This document shows, in pieces, positions 48,985 through 56,704 of a stretch of 64,000 bases of DNA (within the stretch, counting starts at the first letter, position 1; every line of letters starts with the position of its first letter). The translations under genes were made by a program, and so were the position numbers. The notes under the pieces were generated by a model. That model had not been told where the DNA came from. It saw nothing but the letters and a program-made list of their open reading frames with translations, and ran no database searches. Origin of the DNA: CALKJU01 sp046349355 (lineage in GTDB: Bacteria; Pseudomonadota; Alphaproteobacteria; Geminicoccales; Geminicoccaceae); the NCBI GenBank assembly GCA_046349355.1, contig JAXMCM010000027.1:1-64000 (forward strand), given 5' to 3'.

Positions 48985-50028
48985 ATGGGCGACAGGGTCG
49001 CGGTCGGCATCCTCGGGGCGAGCGGCTACACCGGCGCGGAGCTGGTCCGCCTGCTGGCAAGGCATCCCGGCGTGCGCGTCGCGGCGCTCACCGCCGAACG
49101 GCAGGCCGGCAAGCCCCTGGGCTCGGTCTTCCCGCACCTCGCCGCCGCCGGCATGCCCGACCTCGTCAAGATCGACGAGGTCGACTTCGGCAAGCTCGAC
49201 ATGGTGTTCTGCGCCCTGCCGCACGCCACCACGCAGGCCGTCATCAAGGCCCTGCCGGCGGCGCAGAAGGTGGTCGACCTCTCCGCCGACTTCCGGCTGC
49301 GCGATCCCGAGCTCTACGCCCGGACCTACGGCCACGCCCACCAGGCGGTCGAGCTGCAGCAGGAGGCCGTCTACGGCCTCACCGAGCACTACCGGGCGCA
49401 GGTCAAGGCGACGCGGCTGGTCGCCAATCCGGGCTGCTACACGACGACGTCCGAGCTGCCGCTGGTGCCGCTCGTCCGCGACCGGCTGATCGACCTCGAC
49501 GACATCGTCATCGACGCCAAGTCCGGGGTCACCGGGGCGGGACGCGATCCCAAGCAGGGCAGTCTGTTCTCCGAGGTCGGCGAAAACTTCTCGGCCTACG
49601 GCGTGGCGACCCACCGCCACGCGCCGGAGATCGACCAGTGCCTGGCCGACTTCGCCGGGCGGCCGGTCACCGTCACCTTCACCCCCCACCTCGTGCCGAT
49701 GAGCCGCGGCATCTTCGCCACCATCTACGTCCGCCTCGCCCAGGGCGTCGCACCCCGCGACCTGCACGCGAGGCTGGAGGCAGCCTACGCCGGCGAGCCC
49801 TTCGTCCGGGTGGTGCCGTTCGCCGAGCACATCGCCACCCAGCATGTCCGCGGCACCAACGACTGCCTGATCGCGGTCCATCCCGACCGCCGGCCCGGCC
49901 GCGCCATCCTGCTCGCCGTCACCGACAATCTGGTCAAGGGCGCCTCGGGCCAGGCGGTGCAGAACATGAACGTCATGCTGGGCTTCGACGAGCGGGCCGG
50001 CCTCGCCGAGGTGGCGCTGTTCCCGTGA
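48985..50028 (+). CDS. argC: N-acetyl-gamma-glutamyl-phosphate reductase
   Basis: A 347-residue enzyme of arginine synthesis that reduces N-acetylglutamyl phosphate with NADPH. The N-terminal dinucleotide fold is GILGASGYTGAELVRLL (8-24), catalytic Cys151 lies in VANPGCYTT, and KSGVTGAGRDPK and HLVPMSRGIFATIY are family hallmarks. The start at 48985 gives the normal N-terminus; the ribosome-binding site is weak. Its stop overlaps the GTG of ilvA (GTGA), so the two are translationally coupled. Confidence 0.95.
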   Translation: MGDRVAVGILGASGYTGAELVRLLARHPGVRVAALTAERQAGKPLGSVFPHLAAAGMPDLVKIDEVDFGKLDMVFCALPHATTQAVIKALPAAQKVVDLSADFRLRDPELYARTYGHAHQAVELQQEAVYGLTEHYRAQVKATRLVANPGCYTTTSELPLVPLVRDRLIDLDDIVIDAKSGVTGAGRDPKQGSLFSEVGENFSAYGVATHRHAPEIDQCLADFAGRPVTVTFTPHLVPMSRGIFATIYVRLAQGVAPRDLHARLEAAYAGEPFVRVVPFAEHIATQHVRGTNDCLIAVHPDRRPGRAILLAVTDNLVKGASGQAVQNMNVMLGFDERAGLAEVALFP

Positions 50029-51233
50029 GCGTCGGCCTCGCCGACGTCGAGGCCGCCGCCGCCCGGCTCAAGGGCCAGATCGTCGACACGCCGTTCCTGC
50101 ACTCGGCGACCCTGTCCGAGATCGCGGGCTGCGAGCTGTGGCTGAAGTTCGAGAACCTGCAGTACACGGCCGCGTTCAAGGAGCGCGGCGCCTACAACCG
50201 GCTGGTCACCCTGCCGGCCGAGGCGCAGCGGCGCGGCGTCATCGCGATGTCGGCCGGCAACCATGCGCAGGGCGTCGCCTACCACGGCCGGCGCCTCGGC
50301 ATTCCCGCCACCATCGTCATGCCCGAGCCGACGCCATTCTCGAAGATCGAGAACACGCGCCGCCTCGGCGCGCGGGTCGTGCTCGCCGGCGGCGACGTCG
50401 ACGAGGCAGCCGGCCATGCCCGCGAGCTCGCGGTCCGCGAAGGCCTGACCTTCGTCCATCCCTTCGATGATCCGCTGATCGTCGCCGGCCAGGGCACCGT
50501 GGCGCTGGAGATGCTGCGCGACCGGCCCGACCTCGACGCCATCCTCGTCCCGATCGGCGGCGGCGGGCTGATCGGCGGCATCGCCGTCGCCGCCCGGGCC
50601 CTGCGCCCGGACATCCGCATCGTCGGCATCGAGGCCGAGCTCTACCCCTCGGTCCGCCGCCTGCTCGACGGCCAGCCCCCGCCCAGGGGTGGTCCGACCA
50701 TCGCCGAGGGCATCGCCGTCAAGGCACCCGGCCAGCTGACCATGCGGCTGATCCGCGAGTTGGTCGATGACGTGCTGCTGGTCGACGAGGCCTCGATCGA
50801 GGCGGCCGTGCTGGCCTTCCTCGAGATCGAGAAGACGGTCGTCGAGGGTGCCGGCGCCGTCGGCCTCGCCGCCCTGCTCCGCGAGCCCGACCGCTTCCGC
50901 GGCAAGCGCGTGGCCCTGGTGCTGTCCGGCGGCAACATCGACAGCCGCCTGCTCTCGGCCTGCATCCTGCGTGGCCTCGTCCGCACCGAGCGGCTGGTCC
51001 GCATCCGCGTCGGCGTCCCCGACAGCCCCGGCGGCCTCGCCCGGGTGACCGCCGTGCTCGCCTCGGCCGGCGGCAACGTCATCGACGTCGAGCACCAGCG
51101 CGCCTTCTCGCAGCGCTCGGTGAAACAGGCCGAGGTCGACTTCACCATCGAGACCCGCAACGCCGAGCACGCCGAGGGCGTGAACCGGGCGTTGCGCGAG
51201 GCCGGCTTCGACGTGACGCGGCTGGCATCATAG
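50025..51233 (+). CDS. ilvA: Threonine ammonia-lyase
   Basis: A 402-residue PLP enzyme that deaminates threonine to 2-oxobutyrate. PLP Lys52 lies in AAFKERGAYN, the substrate loop is SAGNHAQG, and the phosphate-binding loop is GGGGLIGG. A C-terminal ACT-like domain from about residue 325 (RIRVGVPDSPGGLARVTAVL) suggests allosteric control, as in the short regulated TdcB/IlvA form. The GTG start overlaps argC. Biosynthetic (isoleucine) or catabolic use cannot be decided from sequence. Confidence 0.92.
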   Translation: MSVGLADVEAAAARLKGQIVDTPFLHSATLSEIAGCELWLKFENLQYTAAFKERGAYNRLVTLPAEAQRRGVIAMSAGNHAQGVAYHGRRLGIPATIVMPEPTPFSKIENTRRLGARVVLAGGDVDEAAGHARELAVREGLTFVHPFDDPLIVAGQGTVALEMLRDRPDLDAILVPIGGGGLIGGIAVAARALRPDIRIVGIEAELYPSVRRLLDGQPPPRGGPTIAEGIAVKAPGQLTMRLIRELVDDVLLVDEASIEAAVLAFLEIEKTVVEGAGAVGLAALLREPDRFRGKRVALVLSGGNIDSRLLSACILRGLVRTERLVRIRVGVPDSPGGLARVTAVLASAGGNVIDVEHQRAFSQRSVKQAEVDFTIETRNAEHAEGVNRALREAGFDVTRLAS

Positions 51234-51243
51234 GAAGAAATTC

Positions 51244-51272
51244 TTTACTTTCGCGGCCTTATGGGATAGATT
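51244..51272 (+). promoter_or_regulatory. Candidate promoter of the response-regulator gene
   Basis: TTTACT (51244-51249), 17 bases, then TAGATT (51267-51272); both match sigma-70 hexamers at four of six, in an A+T-richer gap right after ilvA. Confidence 0.38.
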
Positions 51273-51326
51273 GACCGCACGCTCGACGACTGCGCACCGG
51301 CTCCGCCGGCGCGAAGGAGGTGCAGG

Positions 51327-51965
51327 GTGCGGATTCTGCTGCTCGAGGACGACGCCGCCGAAGCCGCCGCGATCCGCCGGGCGCTCGGCGACCGGCACGA
51401 GGTCCGGACCGTCGCCACGCTGGCCGAGGCCCTGCGCCTGCTGGGCGGCCAGGGCTGGCAGCCCGAGGTGGTCATCGCCGATCTCGGGCTTCCGGACTCG
51501 GAGGGGCCGGCGACCATCGAGGCGCTGCAGCTCGTCGCCGGCAGCACGCCGGTGATCGTCAGCAGCGGCGTGCTGACCGAGACCCTGCGCCGGCAGGTCG
51601 ACGCGCTGGGCGCCATCCGCATCCACGACAAGCATGACGGCTACGCCGTGCTGCGCGCCGTCGTCCGCCAGCAGGAGCTGCTCCGGCACCAGCTGGTGGC
51701 CGGGCGTGCCGACCTCCTGGCCGAGATCGACAAGGTGGCGCAGCGCGCCGCCGAGGCCGCCGTCGCCAAGGGGCTCGCCAAGCTGCTGGAGCGCCTCGGC
51801 CTGCACGACGACGAGGGCGTGCGCACCGCCGTCCGGCTGGCCCGGGCCTGGGAGGCGGCCAAGGCCCGCTTCTTCGGCGCGCTTGCCGCCGGCTTCGCCT
51901 CGGCCGTCGTGCTCGCCCTGGCGGCCGGCTTCGCCGCCCTGCTCGAGAGCCGCCTGCGCCGCTGA
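51327..51965 (+). CDS. Response regulator with a C-terminal membrane helix
   Basis: A 212-residue protein with an N-terminal receiver domain: acidic pocket Glu7-Asp8-Asp9, phosphoacceptor Asp52 (IADLGLPDSEG), Ser79/80 and Lys102 (IHDKHD). There is no DNA-binding or enzymatic output domain. A helical, probably coiled-coil stretch (about 108-160) leads to one hydrophobic segment (182-205) and a positively charged end (RLRR). A membrane-tethered receiver is unusual. The GTG at 51327 has a good GAAGGAGG site. No histidine kinase gene is in the window. Confidence 0.8.
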   Translation: MRILLLEDDAAEAAAIRRALGDRHEVRTVATLAEALRLLGGQGWQPEVVIADLGLPDSEGPATIEALQLVAGSTPVIVSSGVLTETLRRQVDALGAIRIHDKHDGYAVLRAVVRQQELLRHQLVAGRADLLAEIDKVAQRAAEAAVAKGLAKLLERLGLHDDEGVRTAVRLARAWEAAKARFFGALAAGFASAVVLALAAGFAALLESRLRR

Positions 51966-51992
51966 TCCGCGGCCGCCTCGCCGCCGTAAGCC
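51963..51992 (+). promoter_or_regulatory. Candidate sigma-E/ChrR-type promoter before the SDR gene
   Basis: TGATCC (51963-51968), 18 bases, then TAAGCC (51987-51992), resembling the TGATCC / TAAGA elements reported for RpoE-ChrR regulons. It lies just before the SDR gene that precedes the sigma gene, and overlaps the response-regulator stop codon. Match by eye only. Confidence 0.35.
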
Positions 51993-51997
51993 GCGGC

Positions 51998-52720
51998 ATG
52001 ACAGCACCGGTCCTGATCTTCGGCGCCACCGGCGGCATCGGCGAGGCCACCGCCCGCCTGCTGGCCGCCCGCGACGTCCCGCTCGTCCTTTCCGCCCGCG
52101 ACCCGGCGCGCCTCGGCGCCCTGGCCGGCACGCTGGGTGCCGAGGCGCTGCCCTGCGACGTGCTCGACGACGCGGCGCTCGAGGCCACGGTGGCGGCCGC
52201 CAGCCGCGGCGGCTCGCTGGGCGGCCTCGTCTACGCCGTCGGCTCGCTCGACCTGTCACCCCTGCGGCGGGCGCTGCCCGACCAGTTCGCCGCCGCCTTC
52301 GCCGTCAACGTTACCGCCGCCGCCCAGGCCGTCCGCCATGCCCAGCGGGCCCTCGCCGCCGCCGGCGGCTCCGTCGTCCTGTTCTCGAGCGTCGCCGCGT
52401 CGCGCGGCTTCCGCAACCATGCGGTGATCGGCAGCGCCAAGGCCGCCGTCGAGGGGCTGGCCCGCTCGCTGGCGGCCGAGCTGGCCCCGAGGGTCCGGGT
52501 GAACTGCGTCGCCCCCAGCCTGACCCGGACGCCCCTGACCGCCGCCCTGACGGCCCGCCCGGAATCGGCCGACGCCCTGGCGAAGATGCACCCCCTGGGC
52601 CGGCTCGGCGAGGCCGCCGACATCGCCGCCGCCGCGGCCTGGCTGCTGGCCCCGGAGGCCGCCTTCGTCACCGGCCAGGTCATTGCCGTCGACGGCGGCC
52701 GCGGCTCGATTGTCGCCTGA
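51998..52720 (+). CDS. SDR-family protein lacking the catalytic tyrosine
   Basis: A 240-residue short-chain dehydrogenase/reductase fold protein. The coenzyme motif GATGGIGEA (9-17) and Ser130/131 are present. In the YxxxK site, however, the sequence is IGSAK (144-148): Lys148 is kept but Tyr is Ile144. The end FVTGQVIAVDGGRG is normal. A subgroup of SDRs shares this NHxxI-xxAK form, so the loss may be ancestral. It lies 129 bases before the sigma-E gene and may belong to the same unit. Confidence 0.82.
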   Translation: MTAPVLIFGATGGIGEATARLLAARDVPLVLSARDPARLGALAGTLGAEALPCDVLDDAALEATVAAASRGGSLGGLVYAVGSLDLSPLRRALPDQFAAAFAVNVTAAAQAVRHAQRALAAAGGSVVLFSSVAASRGFRNHAVIGSAKAAVEGLARSLAAELAPRVRVNCVAPSLTRTPLTAALTARPESADALAKMHPLGRLGEAADIAAAAAWLLAPEAAFVTGQVIAVDGGRGSIVA

Positions 52721-52730
52721 GCGGCCCCGG

Positions 52731-52759
52731 TGATCCAACTGGCGGCCGCGTGCGAACAA
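52731..52759 (+). promoter_or_regulatory. Candidate autoregulatory sigma-E promoter
   Basis: TGATCC at 52731-52736 is identical to the -35 element known for RpoE-ChrR promoters; GAACAA follows after 17 bases, a poor match to TAAGA. It lies about 115 bases before the sigma gene start, as expected for autoregulation. Confidence 0.35.
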
Positions 52760-52849
52760 ACCGGTATGCCAGCCGCCGCCAAGGTCCGGGAAATGCCAGC
52801 CGTCCGCGGTGTCCTTGCCTTGCGGCTGGGCACGGGCTTTGCTGGACGC

Positions 52850-53416
52850 ATGCTCGACGATCCTTCGGACACGGAGTCGCGCGAACTCGACCTCGTGGCT
52901 GTTGCCACCCGCCGCGACCGCGATGCGTTCGCGCGGCTGTTCCGCTTCTATGCGCCGCGCGTGAAGGGCTACCTGCGCCGGCTGGGTGCGGAGGACGAGG
53001 TCGCCGAGGATCTGGCGCAGGAAGTGATGATCTCGGTGTGGCGCCGCGCCGACCAGTACGACCGGACCAAGGCGGCGCTGAGCACCTGGATCTACACGAT
53101 CGCCCGCAACAAGCGGATCGACGCGCTGCGCCGCGAGCGCCGGCCCGAGCACGAGATCGAGGATCCGGAAGCCGAGATCGACCCGGCGCCGCATGCCGAT
53201 GCCGTGGTCGAGCAGCGCCAGGTCAGCGAGGAGGTCTCGCGCGCCATCAGCGCCCTGCCCGACGAGCAGGCCCGGCTGCTGCGCATCTTCTATTTCGAGG
53301 ACAAGACGCACAGCGTCATCGCCGATGAGCTGGGACTGCCGCTGGGAACCGTGAAATCCCGCCTGCGGCTGGCCCTCGGCAAGCTCCGCGTGGCGCTTGG
53401 AGGATTGCAGGGATGA
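52850..53416 (+). CDS. ECF sigma factor of the RpoE/ChrR type
   Basis: A 188-residue group 4 sigma factor. Region 2 includes FARLFRFYAPRVKGYLRRLG, DLAQEVMISVWRRADQY and TWIYTIARNKRIDALRR. Region 4 includes AISALPDEQARLLRIFYFEDKTHSVIADELGLPLGTVKSRLRLAL, ending in the helix-turn-helix. It is followed with a four-base overlap by a ChrR-type anti-sigma gene, so it is the sigma of a singlet-oxygen/oxidative stress type circuit. The frame is open to a GTG at 52730, but the sigma domain begins near residue 10 of the start used here. Confidence 0.9.
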   Translation: MLDDPSDTESRELDLVAVATRRDRDAFARLFRFYAPRVKGYLRRLGAEDEVAEDLAQEVMISVWRRADQYDRTKAALSTWIYTIARNKRIDALRRERRPEHEIEDPEAEIDPAPHADAVVEQRQVSEEVSRAISALPDEQARLLRIFYFEDKTHSVIADELGLPLGTVKSRLRLALGKLRVALGGLQG

Positions 53417-54057
53417 GTGAAACCCTGACGCTCGACGAGCTTCTGATCGCGCATGCCGCCGGCAAGCTGGCGGAGCCGGTCTCGCTGCTGGTCGCCACGC
53501 ACCTGACCCTGTCGCCCGACAGCCGGCGCCGCTACGAGCGGTACGAGGCCGTCGGCGGGATGATGCTCGAGGACAGCGAGCCGATGCCGCTCCATGACGG
53601 GGCGCTGGCGCACGCGCTGGCCCGCCTCGAGCGCGAGCCGCGCGAGCCGGAGCATCGCCGCGTCGTCCGCCAGCGCGGCCGCTGGCCGGCACCGCTGCGC
53701 CACTACCTGCCCGACAACATCGACCAGCTGCGCTGGCGCGGCTATGGCGGCGCCTTCGAGGTCGACCTGCCGGTCGGCAATGCCGACTACCGCACCCGCC
53801 TGATCCGCGTCCGCGGCGGCAAGGCCGTGCCGCAGCACACCCACGAGGGCTCGGAGCTGACCCTGGTGCTCGAGGGCGCCTTCCGCGACGAGAGCGGCCG
53901 CTATGCCCGCGGCGACGTCGAGATCGCCGACGACTCGGTCGACCACCAGCCGGTGGCCGAGGACGGTGTGGACTGCATCTGCCTCGCCGTCACCGACGCG
54001 CCGCTGCGTCTCACCGGCCCGTTCGGCCGCCTGCTGAACCCCTTCATCCGGATCTGA
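53413..54057 (+). CDS. ChrR-like anti-sigma factor with altered zinc site
   Basis: A 214-residue cupin-type anti-sigma factor. In R. sphaeroides ChrR the N-terminal domain binds zinc through two His and two Cys (motif H-x3-C-x2-C). Here that motif reads HLTLSPDS: His30 is kept but both Cys are Ser34 and Ser37, and the N-terminal His is also absent. The C-terminal cupin keeps the second metal site (His142, His144, Glu148, His178) and the DCICLAV cysteines (188, 190). It would bind and inhibit the sigma factor encoded just upstream and release it under stress. A zinc-independent fold of the sigma-binding domain is implied. Confidence 0.9.
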   Translation: MSETLTLDELLIAHAAGKLAEPVSLLVATHLTLSPDSRRRYERYEAVGGMMLEDSEPMPLHDGALAHALARLEREPREPEHRRVVRQRGRWPAPLRHYLPDNIDQLRWRGYGGAFEVDLPVGNADYRTRLIRVRGGKAVPQHTHEGSELTLVLEGAFRDESGRYARGDVEIADDSVDHQPVAEDGVDCICLAVTDAPLRLTGPFGRLLNPFIRI

Positions 54058-54060
54058 CGC

Positions 54061-54714
54061 TCAGCCGCCGGCGAACGCGCCGGCGAGGAATTGGGCCGCG
54101 GCGTCGAGCCCTTCGGGGTCGATGCCGTGGCCCAGTCCCGGGCGGGCGACGGCGGTGACACTCAGCCCGGCGGCGCGGAGTCCGGCTTCCGCCTGCGCCA
54201 GGGCGCCGAACGGCACGACCTCGTCGGCATCGCCGTGGACCAGCAGCACCGGCGGCCGCGAGCGGATTTCCTGGGCCAGCCGCTTTCCGTCGAGGAGGGC
54301 CCCCGAGATCCCGACGACGGCCGCCGGTGCGATCGCCCGGCGCGGCGCGACGTGCAGCGCCATCATGCAGCCCTGCGAGAAGCCCAGCAGCGCCAGCCGT
54401 TCCGGGCCGAGGCCATGGCGCGCGAGGACCGCGTCAAGCCAGGCATCGAGCAGCGGGGCCGACGCCTGGATGCCGGCCAGCATCGCCGCCGGGCGGCGGT
54501 CGAGCAGGCTGAACCACTGCCGTCCGTAAGGCGCCATGTCGCACGGGAACGGCGCGTCCGGCGCGTGGAACGCCGTGCCGGGCAGGGCCGGCGCCAGCAT
54601 CGGTGCCAGGTCGATCAGGTCGCTGCCGTCGGCACCCACGCCATGCAGCAGGGCCACGACCTGCCGCACCGGGCCGGTCCGCGGCAACCTTGACGGACCG
54701 TCGAGCTCGATCAT
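54061..54714 (-). CDS. Phospholipase/carboxylesterase-type alpha/beta hydrolase
   Basis: A 217-residue serine esterase of the Abhydrolase_2 family (YpfH/EstB-like). The oxyanion motif LLHGVGADG is at 22-30, the nucleophile Ser113 in GFSQGCMM, Asp near 163 in HGDADEVVP, and His near 196 in GLGHGID. No signal peptide. It converges on the chrR-like gene and is divergent from gluQRS. Substrate: a short-chain ester or lysophospholipid; not known. Confidence 0.88.
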   Translation of the reverse strand: MIELDGPSRLPRTGPVRQVVALLHGVGADGSDLIDLAPMLAPALPGTAFHAPDAPFPCDMAPYGRQWFSLLDRRPAAMLAGIQASAPLLDAWLDAVLARHGLGPERLALLGFSQGCMMALHVAPRRAIAPAAVVGISGALLDGKRLAQEIRSRPPVLLVHGDADEVVPFGALAQAEAGLRAAGLSVTAVARPGLGHGIDPEGLDAAAQFLAGAFAGG

Positions 54715-54811
54715 CGCGCTTGTCTCCCGGCGGCGGCTTGCAGTGTGGCGAACGGGATCATCATGATCCGGCTCCCGGTGCTTGCTCAACCGGGTGCGCG
54801 GTGGAGCGGTG

Positions 54812-55747
54812 ATGTCGGCAGCGGGCGGCCACGGGACGGGATTGCGCGGCGCGGACGAGGTGCCGGTGCCGCCCGTGGGTGCGGCCGGCTGGGTCACCCG
54901 CTTCGCCCCCAGCCCCACCGGCTACCTGCATCTCGGCCACGCCTACTCGGCCCTCTTTGCTTGGGAGGCCGCCCGGCTGTTCGGCGGCCGCTTCCTGCTG
55001 CGCATCGAGGACATCGACCGGCAGCGCTGCCGTCCCGAGTTCGAGAAGGCGACGCTCGAGGACCTCGAGTGGCTGGGCCTCACCTGGGATGGCCAGCCGC
55101 TGCGCCAGTCCGACCGCCTGCCGATCTATGCCCAGGCGATCGACGAGCTGCACCGGCAGGGCGTCGCCTATCGCTGCTTCTGCTCGCGCAAGCGCATCCA
55201 GGACGAGGTCGCCGAGGCCGACAGCGCCCCGCACGGCCCGTCCGGCGAGCCGATCTACCCGGGCACATGCCGCAACCTCGACCCGGCCACCGCCGAGGCG
55301 CGCGTCGCCCGCGGCGAGCCGTTCTGCTGGCGGCTCGACGTCGGCAGGGCGCTGGCGCGCACCGGCGAGCTGCACTGGCACGACCATCGCGCCGGCACCC
55401 TGCTGGCCCGGCCGGACCTGCTGGGCGACATCGTCATCGGCCGCAAGGACGTGCCGACGAGCTATCATCTGGCGGTGACCGTCGACGACCACCTGCAGGG
55501 CGTCACCCTGATCACCCGCGGCGAGGACCTGTTCCACGCGACCCACGTCCATCGCCTGATCCAGGCCCTGCTCGGGCTGCGCACGCCGACCTACTACCAC
55601 CACAACCTCCTGGCCGACTCGCAGGGCCAGCGGATGTCCAAGCGCAACCGCGCCGTGACGCTGCGCCATCTGCGCGAGAGCCGGCGCACCCCGGACGACA
55701 TCTGGGCGCTGATCGGCCTCAAGCCGGAGCTGGCCAGGGCGGGCTGA
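54812..55747 (+). CDS. gluQRS: Glutamyl-Q tRNA(Asp) synthetase
   Basis: A 311-residue truncated glutamyl-tRNA synthetase, lacking the anticodon-binding domain, that attaches glutamate to queuosine in tRNA(Asp). Class I motifs: the HIGH box in FAPSPTGYLHLGHAYS, KMSKS as QRMSKRN, plus LRIEDIDRQR and the zinc-binding CFCSRKR with later YPGTCR. The start at 54812 has a GGAG site; it gives a slightly long N-terminal extension before the domain. The stop immediately precedes the GTG of the next hydrolase gene. Confidence 0.93.
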   Translation: MSAAGGHGTGLRGADEVPVPPVGAAGWVTRFAPSPTGYLHLGHAYSALFAWEAARLFGGRFLLRIEDIDRQRCRPEFEKATLEDLEWLGLTWDGQPLRQSDRLPIYAQAIDELHRQGVAYRCFCSRKRIQDEVAEADSAPHGPSGEPIYPGTCRNLDPATAEARVARGEPFCWRLDVGRALARTGELHWHDHRAGTLLARPDLLGDIVIGRKDVPTSYHLAVTVDDHLQGVTLITRGEDLFHATHVHRLIQALLGLRTPTYYHHNLLADSQGQRMSKRNRAVTLRHLRESRRTPDDIWALIGLKPELARAG

Positions 55748-56680
55748 GTGCGCGGGCCGGCGGTCGTCCTTCTCGCCCTGCTCGCCGCCGCCTGCGCCGG
55801 CGGCCCGCCGCCCTCGGTCGACGGCCTGACCCGGCCGGCCACCGTGTGGCGGCCGCCCGAGGCGCCGCGCGCCGTCATCGTCGCCCTGCACGGCTTCAAC
55901 GACCATCGCACCGCCTTCGACGAGTTCGCCGCCTGGGCGGCGGGGCGCGGCATCCTGGTCGAGGCCTACGACCAGCGCGGCTTCGGCGAGAACGCCGACC
56001 GCGGCTACTGGGCCGGCACCGACGCCATGGTCGACGACCTGCGCGCGGCCATCGCCCGCCAGCGCGCCGACCATCCCGGCGTCCCGCTCTACCTGCTCGG
56101 CGAGAGCATGGGTGCGGCCGTCATCGCGGTGGCGATGGCACGGCCCGACGCGCCGCCGGTCGAGGGGATCGTCATGACCGCCCCCGCCACCTGGGGCGGC
56201 GACGCCATGAACCCGTTCTACCGCGCCACGCTGTGGACGGCGCGGCAGCTGGCGCCGGGCCTGACGCTGAGCGGTCGCGGCCTCGGCCGGATGGCCTCCG
56301 ACAACATCCCGATGCTGCGCGGCCTCGGCGCCGACCCGCTGGTCATCAAGGAGACGCGGATCGACGCGCTGGCCGGTCTCGTCGACCTGATGGGCGAGGC
56401 CAGGGCCGCCGGGCCGCGGCTGCCGGGCCCGATCCTCGTCGTCATCGGCGCCAACGACGACATCGAGCCGCCCGACGTGCAGCTCGACTTCACCGCCCGG
56501 CTGACGGCGCAACCCTGCACCCTGGTCTGGCGCACCGACGGCTGGCACCTGCTGCTGCGCGATCTCGAGCGCGAGCAGGTCTGGCAGGACATCGCCGACT
56601 GGATCGAGGGCCGCCAGCCTGCCGGCGGCCGGGTCGGACCCTGCGCCGACGCCCTCGCGGTCGCCGGCGCGGAATCCTGA
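55748..56680 (+). CDS. Alpha/beta hydrolase, probable lipoprotein
   Basis: A 310-residue monoacylglycerol-lipase-like alpha/beta hydrolase. The N-terminus MRGPAVVLLALLAAACAGG has a lipobox-like AAAC with Cys16, so an outer-membrane or periplasmic lipoprotein is likely. Hydrolase motifs: ALHGFNDHRTAF, the elbow LLGESMGAAV with Ser near 119, ANDDIEPP, and DGWHLLLRD with the His. The GTG start directly follows the gluQRS stop. Substrate unknown. Confidence 0.8.
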   Translation: MRGPAVVLLALLAAACAGGPPPSVDGLTRPATVWRPPEAPRAVIVALHGFNDHRTAFDEFAAWAAGRGILVEAYDQRGFGENADRGYWAGTDAMVDDLRAAIARQRADHPGVPLYLLGESMGAAVIAVAMARPDAPPVEGIVMTAPATWGGDAMNPFYRATLWTARQLAPGLTLSGRGLGRMASDNIPMLRGLGADPLVIKETRIDALAGLVDLMGEARAAGPRLPGPILVVIGANDDIEPPDVQLDFTARLTAQPCTLVWRTDGWHLLLRDLEREQVWQDIADWIEGRQPAGGRVGPCADALAVAGAES

Positions 56681-56699
56681 CCCGCCGCCGTCAGGCGGG
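56681..56699. terminator. Possible weak bidirectional terminator
   Basis: CCCGCC (56681-56686) pairs with GGCGGG (56694-56699) around a seven-base loop in the 24-base gap between convergent genes. No T-run, so termination would be weak. Confidence 0.3.
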
Positions 56700-56704
56700 G
56701 CGGC

